Program-made: the position numbers and the translations under genes
The notes under the pieces: model-generated
What the model was told of the DNA's origin: nothing
Databases searched by the model: none
The model's input: only the letters and a program-made list of their open reading frames with translations
Part shown: piece by piece, positions 7,343 to 11,119 of the stretch
Numbering within the stretch: the first letter of the stretch is position 1
Layout: every line of letters begins with the position of its first letter
Assembly: GCA_947585065.1 (NCBI GenBank)
Contig: CANPWX010000018.1
Coordinates: 1-11,119 of the forward strand
Reading direction: 5' to 3'
DNA length: 11,119 nucleotides
Origin: an uncultured Bacilli bacterium
Lineage (GTDB): Bacteria > Bacillota_I > Bacilli_A > RF39 > UBA660

Positions 7343-7371
7343 ATTATAACAACAAAATTTAAAAAAGTTAA
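7343..7371 (-). promoter_or_regulatory. Sigma-A promoter of the transporter gene
   Basis: On the minus strand TTAACT (7366-7371), a 17-base spacer and a perfect TATAAT (7343-7348) preceded by an extended TG one base before. The start codon is about 18 bases beyond the expected transcription start, with GGAGGAGGAT between them. The promoter lies between the regulator gene and the transporter, so the transporter does not depend on read-through. Confidence 0.8.
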
Positions 7372-7424
7372 CATTTTTAATAGCATTTAAAGTGAAAAAT
7401 TAGTGAAAAAAGAAAAATATTATC

Positions 7425-7685
7425 TTAATGATACACTTTCTTATAATTTTTTATTTTACCTAATACAACATCACAAGGCTCTAATAATTCTTTTGGAGCA
7501 ATTTCTAGTGCTCTAGCAATATCAAAAAGAGTTGTAATATGAATTCCTTTATGTCCATTTTCTAACAAGCTAATATAATTAGAAGTTTTACCAATTTTTT
7601 CAGCAAATTCCTCTTGAGTAAATCCTTTTAACAACCGATATTTTTTAATATTATAACCTAAACTTTTCAATTCTTTTTGATACAT
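7425..7685 (-). CDS. Small XRE-family helix-turn-helix regulator
   Basis: An 86-residue DNA-binding protein with one XRE domain (about 8-68): IKKYRLLKGFTQEEFAEKIG followed by KTSNYISLLENG, where the second helix and recognition helix are clear, and then HITTLFDIARALEIAPKELL, a textbook XRE C-terminal half. The tail (about 69-86) is basic. I chose the ATG at 7685: GGGTGA lies just upstream and a TACAAT -10 precedes it. A TTG at 7769 would add 28 residues, but that extension is not XRE-like, has no ribosome binding site, and would start within the T run of the lysS terminator. The gene lies between lysS and the transporter, in the same direction as both. A 25-bp near-palindrome at its promoter suggests autoregulation; control of the transporter is possible but unsupported. 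No effector domain is present. Confidence 0.85.
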   Translation of the reverse strand: MYQKELKSLGYNIKKYRLLKGFTQEEFAEKIGKTSNYISLLENGHKGIHITTLFDIARALEIAPKELLEPCDVVLGKIKNYKKVYH

Positions 7686-7701
7686 ATCTTCACCCAAATA
7701 A

Positions 7702-7750
7702 ATTGTACCGAACATCAAGTTTTTTGAACATTGACTCAAAGTCAAAGTTC
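7702..7750 (-). promoter_or_regulatory. Promoter and 25-bp near-palindromic operator candidate of the second XRE regulator
   Basis: The sequence at 7726-7750 reads GAAC-A-TTGACT-CAA-AGTCAA-A-GTTC: both outer (GAAC/GTTC) and inner (TTGACT/AGTCAA) arms are perfect inverted repeats around a three-base centre, with one unpaired A on each side. A TACAAT -10 lies at 7702-7707 on the minus strand, and the -35 position (7725-7730, TGTTCA, a weak match) overlaps the end of the palindrome. A dimeric regulator bound there would block the promoter. The palindrome is seen directly; its use by the adjacent XRE protein is inference. Confidence 0.5.
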
Positions 7751-7767
7751 TATCGTAAATAAGGGAC

Positions 7768-7796
7768 AAAAAAAGAGATTAAATAAAATTAATCCC
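7768..7796 (-). terminator. Intrinsic terminator of lysS, overlapping its stop codon
   Basis: On the minus strand GGGATTAA (7789-7796) pairs with TTAATCTC (7775-7782), with one G-T pair and a six-base loop, followed by seven Ts (7768-7774). The TAA stop codon (7789-7791) is part of the 5' arm. Confidence 0.75.
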
Positions 7797-9273
7797 TAGG
7801 TTTCATCGTTGGAAATAAAATAACTTCCCGAATAGTATCTTGTTCAGTAAATAACATACATAAACGATCGATTCCAAAACCTATACCCCCAGCAGGTGGC
7901 ATACCATACTCTAAAGCTTCGATAAAATCCATATCAATATCATTAGCTTCTTCATTTCCTAAATCCCGTTCTTTTAATTGTTCTTCAAAACGTTCTAATT
8001 GATCAATAGGATCATTTAACTCTGTATAAGCATTCGCAAATTCTTTCCCACCAATAAATAATTCAAAACGATCTACAAATCTAGGATCTTCAACATTTTT
8101 TCGAGTAAGTGGCGAAATCTCTACTGGATGTCCATAGAGAAAAGTTGGTTGAATTAATGTTTCTTCTACATATTTTTCAAAGAAAAGATTAATAATATGT
8201 CCAACACTTTTCTGATGTTCTAAAACTGGTATCTGATGAGCTTGAGCCAACGCCAAAGCCTCTTCAACAGTCATTTCTTGTTTAAAATCAATTCCTGTTT
8301 TTTCTTTAATTGCATCTACCATACTTACTTTTTTCCAATCACCACTTAAATCAATAGTCTCTCCACACCAATGATAAACATATTTACCAAAAACTTCTTT
8401 AGCAATAGTTTTAAACATACTTTCCGTAAGTTCCATCATTCCATCTAAATTAGAATAGGCAAGATAAGCTTCCATTAAAGTAAATTCAGGATTATGTTTA
8501 GGATCCATCCCTTCATTACGAAATACTCTACCAATTTCATACACAGCATCAAGTCCACCAACTAAAAGTTTTTTAAGAGGAATTTCAAGAGCAATTCTTA
8601 AATACATATCAATATCTTGAGCATTATGATGAGTAATAAAAGGTTTAGCTGCAGCTCCAGTTAAAACAGAACTTAAAACAGGAGTTTCTACTTCAACAAA
8701 ATGCCGTTCATCCATAAAATTTTGAATAGCACGAATAATCTTAGGTCTTAGAAAAGCTACATTTCTAGCCTCATCATTCATAATTAAATCCAAATAACGT
8801 TTACGATATCTTTCCTCAACATCATTAAGTCCATGAAATTTTTCAGGTAATGGTTTTAAAGACTTAACTATATGAGTATATTCCAAACATTTAATGGTAA
8901 TCTCTCCAGTTCCAGTCTTCATGACATATCCTTTTACTCCAACAATATCTCCAATATCTGCAGATTTAAACAAATTATAAACATCTTCCGAAACATCATT
9001 AATAGAAATATAAACTTGTATATTTCCACAACGATCATGAATAGAAAAGAAACTTGCTTTTCCCATTTTTCGAATAAATAAAATACGCCCAGCAACAGAT
9101 ACCATATGTTTTTCTTCTTCTAACTCTTCATGACTTTTTTCTTGAAACTGTTCTTTAATATGGATAGAATAATCACTAACATCGTACTTTTCCCCAAAAG
9201 GTTTTACTCCCATATCCATTAATTTTGTTAATTTTTCTCTTCGAACTAATTCTTGTTCCGTAAATTCTCTCAT
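7789..9273 (-). CDS. lysS: Lysyl-tRNA synthetase, class II
   Basis: LysRS charges tRNA-Lys with lysine in the cytoplasm. At 494 residues this is the normal bacterial class II length. The N-terminal OB-fold anticodon-binding domain (about 55-135) includes VAGRILFIRKMGKASFFSI and VGVKGYV. The catalytic core shows motif 1 in VEVETPVLS (193-201), the GAAAKPFITHHNAQD block (206-220), motif 2 FRNEGMDPKHNPEFTLMEAY (251-270), and motif 3 GGIGFGIDRL (462-471), with the arginine that binds ATP. A notable difference is IALEIPLKKLLVGG (227-240), where many LysRS have APELYLKRL; LE replaces the usual PE. The ATG at 9273 follows AAGGGTGAGAG. It is made from its own strong promoter through a T-box leader, and its own terminator isolates it from the downstream regulator. 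There is no dusB or other usual upstream partner; the gene upstream codes for an unrelated surface protein. Confidence 0.98.
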   Translation of the reverse strand: MREFTEQELVRREKLTKLMDMGVKPFGEKYDVSDYSIHIKEQFQEKSHEELEEEKHMVSVAGRILFIRKMGKASFFSIHDRCGNIQVYISINDVSEDVYNLFKSADIGDIVGVKGYVMKTGTGEITIKCLEYTHIVKSLKPLPEKFHGLNDVEERYRKRYLDLIMNDEARNVAFLRPKIIRAIQNFMDERHFVEVETPVLSSVLTGAAAKPFITHHNAQDIDMYLRIALEIPLKKLLVGGLDAVYEIGRVFRNEGMDPKHNPEFTLMEAYLAYSNLDGMMELTESMFKTIAKEVFGKYVYHWCGETIDLSGDWKKVSMVDAIKEKTGIDFKQEMTVEEALALAQAHQIPVLEHQKSVGHIINLFFEKYVEETLIQPTFLYGHPVEISPLTRKNVEDPRFVDRFELFIGGKEFANAYTELNDPIDQLERFEEQLKERDLGNEEANDIDMDFIEALEYGMPPAGGIGFGIDRLCMLFTEQDTIREVILFPTMKPRD

Positions 9274-9500
9274 ACTCTCACCCTTCTAAATAAAAAAGAG
9301 GTTTCATCCTAGAAAGGACGAACAACCTCTAATGCCCGCGGTACCACCTTAATTCATGTAAAACATGCTCTTTTAAGTTTTAACGAGCTTCCCCGAATAC
9401 ACTCCAATGCTTTTTTCATAAATTCATTTTTAATAAGTTCCACCAGCCCTTATCTCTCTTGAAAAAATAAAAAATACTACTCCATCTTCCCCGTGTTTGT
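9274..9500 (-). promoter_or_regulatory. T-box riboswitch leader of lysS
   Basis: This leader senses uncharged tRNA and allows transcription of lysS when lysine is short. The signature T-box sequence AAGGTGGTACCGCGGG is at 9335-9350 on the minus strand. Upstream are the Stem I landmarks: GGAGTAGTA, AGAGAG, and a distal hairpin ATAAG-GGCTGGTGGAA-CTTAT. Two further hairpins follow: GCTC/GAGC and CATGT/ACATG just before the T-box. AAGG of the T-box can pair with CCTT in the 5' arm of the downstream terminator, the standard antiterminator exchange. The run GAAAAAAGC (9409-9417) on the 3' side of Stem I holds a likely lysine specifier codon (AAA or AAG). The exact specifier position needs folding. 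Confidence 0.95.
9292..9330 (-). terminator. T-box leader terminator
   Basis: On the minus strand AGAGGTT...TCGTCC (9316-9330) pairs with GGATGAAACCTCT (9297-9309) around a six-base loop TTTCTA, with a two-base bulge in the 5' arm and one G-T pair, followed by TTTTTT (9292-9297). It is the alternative to the antiterminator that uses the T-box sequence. Confidence 0.9.
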
Positions 9501-9506
9501 GAATAT

Positions 9507-9535
9507 AATATACGAAATTTTCAAAAAATTGTCAA
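9507..9535 (-). promoter_or_regulatory. Strong sigma-A promoter for the T-box leader and lysS
   Basis: On the minus strand a perfect TTGACA (9530-9535) is followed after exactly 17 bases by TATATT (9507-9512). Transcription should start near 9500, just ahead of Stem I, which gives a leader of about 227 bases. This is the best promoter in the window. Confidence 0.9.
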
Positions 9536-9586
9536 GAAAAAATTGAGTCTAAACCATTGAGGACAAATTAATATTTTTTAAACAAA

Positions 9587-10960
9587 TTATTCTTTATTTA
9601 ATACAAGTCGATAAGGATGATTAACACTTCCATTATTAGAATCAAAAACCAATTGAACATTTGTCTTTAAATATAAAGAAGGATAGGTACCAAGAGGATA
9701 GGTAGAACCATGACTAACATAAATAGATAAATTAGGAGCAATTCCAAAAATATAAAAATCATTATCGATTTTGGAAGTAAGTGTCCAAATATACGAAGAA
9801 TCATTTTCACTTGGTTTTATCCAACTGTTTTGATAACAATCCAAAACATAATATTCATTAAGATCAGGATCATATAAATTTTTTGATAAACAACTTTCTC
9901 GGCCATCGGCTCCTCCACTAGTGGAATATCCATAATCACTAGGATAAATAAGCCCAATTCCATGAAAAATATTAGAATCACTACTCTCTGTATTCCATTT
10001 AATAGCTTGATCACTATAGCTATTACTTCCACGTTCCATTTTATAAAAATCGGTAACAGAAACAGTATCTGAATTTCCATACCCTAAATTCCAAATAACA
10101 CTATCATCAACCATTTCACGTGATAGATCATTAAGTCCTTTTACTTCACCATCAAGAAAATTACAATCTTGTACAGATTCCATATAGCAATTACTAGTTC
10201 CATTAATACTATAATAATAATCATTATTTAACATTTTCATTAAATTAGCTTTAGTCCAATCATTACTCCCATAATCACTATTAGAACTACCTACCCCATT
10301 TAATTTATAATCCCAACTATAATTGCCAATAGAACTAGCTCTTATTATTTTTACTCTTTGTTCTACTTCAGAATCACTTATCATGACATTTACAAGTCCT
10401 ATAATTCGCCATAATTCATTATTAAACCAGACATAGTTATTTGGATCATTACCTGCATATCGATATTCAGTTTTAGAAAATCCCGGATCATTTAATGTAC
10501 CCTTTACTTCATTATGAAAAACTTCATAAAGTCCATCTCCACTTGTAACAACTGGTACGCCATGTCCCATAATGAATATTCCTTTCACAAAATAGAGATT
10601 ACATTTCGTCCTAGAACTACTCATTTTTCTTACTTGAACGGTAAAATCTTCTGTAAGGGCAATTTGAATATTTTGATCTTTCTCACCATTTACTTCACAA
10701 AAACTATTTTCTTCATCTAAAACATATCCTTCATCCTGAGATGGCATTTCTTTTTGAATTTCTCCATCTGTATAAAAAACAAAAGATAAATCACCTATAT
10801 CTTCGATTGTTCCATTTATAATATTAAAATTATGATTTACTTCAAAACTTGCAAATGTCTTATATAGGATTACACTGCCTATTAGTAATATACAAATGAT
10901 AGTAAATAAAACAACACCGATCATCTTATTATTTCTCTCTTTAAATCTCCCTAATTTCAT
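9587..10960 (-). CDS. Large membrane-anchored surface protein with paired cysteines
   Basis: A 457-residue protein of unknown function. A basic N-terminus (MKLGRFKERNNK) precedes one membrane helix (about 14-33), so the rest is probably outside. Residues 40-125 form a small domain with one cysteine at 88 (NSFCEVNG) and another at 120 (RTKCNLYF). The main domain has a WFNNELWRIIGL stretch (178-189), RVKIIRASSIGNYSWDY (202-218), NDWTKANLMKMLNNDYYY (233-250), a YPSDYGYSTSGG segment (339-350) and a C-terminal YPSLYLKTNVQLVF (426-439). The six extracellular cysteines fall in close pairs (88/120, 258/266, 357/375), which suits disulfides. The pattern resembles DUF6273-like surface proteins of uncultured gut Firmicutes, by memory only. 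The ATG at 10960 has AAAGGG seven bases upstream. No terminator is visible after it. No sortase LPXTG motif or signal peptidase cleavage site is evident, so it may stay membrane-tethered. Confidence 0.85.
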   Translation of the reverse strand: MKLGRFKERNNKMIGVVLFTIICILLIGSVILYKTFASFEVNHNFNIINGTIEDIGDLSFVFYTDGEIQKEMPSQDEGYVLDEENSFCEVNGEKDQNIQIALTEDFTVQVRKMSSSRTKCNLYFVKGIFIMGHGVPVVTSGDGLYEVFHNEVKGTLNDPGFSKTEYRYAGNDPNNYVWFNNELWRIIGLVNVMISDSEVEQRVKIIRASSIGNYSWDYKLNGVGSSNSDYGSNDWTKANLMKMLNNDYYYSINGTSNCYMESVQDCNFLDGEVKGLNDLSREMVDDSVIWNLGYGNSDTVSVTDFYKMERGSNSYSDQAIKWNTESSDSNIFHGIGLIYPSDYGYSTSGGADGRESCLSKNLYDPDLNEYYVLDCYQNSWIKPSENDSSYIWTLTSKIDNDFYIFGIAPNLSIYVSHGSTYPLGTYPSLYLKTNVQLVFDSNNGSVNHPYRLVLNKE

Positions 10961-10987
10961 AACAATACCCTTTCCATTTTCTCAAAG

Positions 10988-11119
10988 TTATTTACTTTTA
11001 GAAAACAGAAAAAAGATACGATAAAATGAGGATTTATTCATTACTTGACTACAAATATCCAAAATATTATTTTCAAATAACCAGAAAAGAGTTATAATAA
11101 TTACAACAAATAAAGATAA
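10988..11119 (-). CDS. C-terminal end of a probable membrane protein, cut by the window edge
   Basis: From the right edge this minus frame stays open for 43 codons to a TAA at 10988, while the other two minus frames stop early. The visible end begins LSLFVVIIITLFWLF, a membrane helix, then a polar and basic tail that ends FLFSKSK. It ends 27 bases before the start of the surface-protein gene, with that gene's ribosome binding site in between and no convincing promoter, so the two are probably in one operon. A membrane signal peptidase or other secretion factor would suit a neighbour of a surface protein, but nothing in these residues shows this. In such AT-rich DNA a chance open frame of this length is still possible. 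Confidence 0.5.
   Translation of the reverse strand, partial: LSLFVVIIITLFWLFENNILDICSQVMNKSSFYRIFFLFSKSK

Noticed and set aside
7686..7769. N-terminal extension of the second XRE regulator from a TTG at 7769
   Set aside because: No ribosome binding site, begins in the T run of the lysS terminator, includes the palindromic operator, and adds no helix-turn-helix sequence.
9817..10080. Second minus-strand frame inside the surface-protein gene
   Set aside because: It is a shifted frame of the same DNA with composition expected from an overlapping AT-rich read; the longer frame has the membrane helix and cysteine pattern.
1..11119. Alternative genetic code (TGA as tryptophan), tRNA genes, CRISPR, insertion sequences or prophage
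   Set aside because: Tryptophans are TGG and every gene reads through normally with TAA or TAG stops; no repeat-spacer array, transposase, integrase or cloverleaf was found.

Overview
The window looks like a chromosomal segment from a low-GC Gram-positive bacterium of the Bacilli/Mycoplasmatota side of the Firmicutes, probably an uncultured host-associated lineage. The reasons are strong AT bias, AAGGAGG-type ribosome binding sites, PcrA with the Firmicutes-type C-terminal domain, a ClpC-type AAA+ protein, a T-box leader on lysS, and an N-terminally anchored surface protein of a style I associate with gut Firmicutes metagenomes. Tryptophan is encoded by TGG and the genes stop at TAA or TAG, so no recoded TGA is visible. 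The lineage is inference; no rRNA or tRNA is present to fix it.

Layout, left to right. Positions 1-350 hold the 5' part of an unrecognised gene (minus strand), one base downstream of the stop of the pcrA helicase gene (352-2436, minus). Next comes a small divergent module: an XRE-type regulator (2518-2763, minus) and a membrane-anchored zinc-ribbon/DUF4352-like protein (2872-3432, plus, the only plus-strand gene). Both promoters lie over a repeated CTCACTTATT sequence that is a good operator candidate. Then follow a divergent, short ClpC-like AAA+ unfoldase (3525-5666, minus), a YfcC/DcuC-superfamily transporter (5843-7318, minus), a second XRE-type regulator (7425-7685, minus) with a 25-bp near-palindrome at its promoter, and class II lysyl-tRNA synthetase (7789-9273, minus) preceded by a complete T-box leader (about 9274-9500). 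The right end has a large cell-surface protein with an N-terminal membrane anchor and paired cysteines (9587-10960, minus), and the probable last 43 codons of another membrane protein (10988-11119, minus).

Most genes appear to be short, separately controlled units rather than one operon. Intrinsic terminators follow the zinc-ribbon, clpC-like, transporter and lysS genes, and three of these four hairpins include the stop codon or last codons of the gene they end. Separate promoters can be proposed for pcrA, both sides of the divergent module, the transporter, the second regulator and lysS. The exceptions are pcrA with its downstream gene, and the surface protein with the gene upstream of it, which look co-transcribed.

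No phage, transposon, CRISPR array, RNA gene (other than the T-box leader) or recognisable new multi-gene system is visible. The most unusual items are the divergent regulator/zinc-ribbon pair with its shared repeat operator, the short ClpC lacking its normal C-terminal extension, and the T-box on a lysine enzyme.
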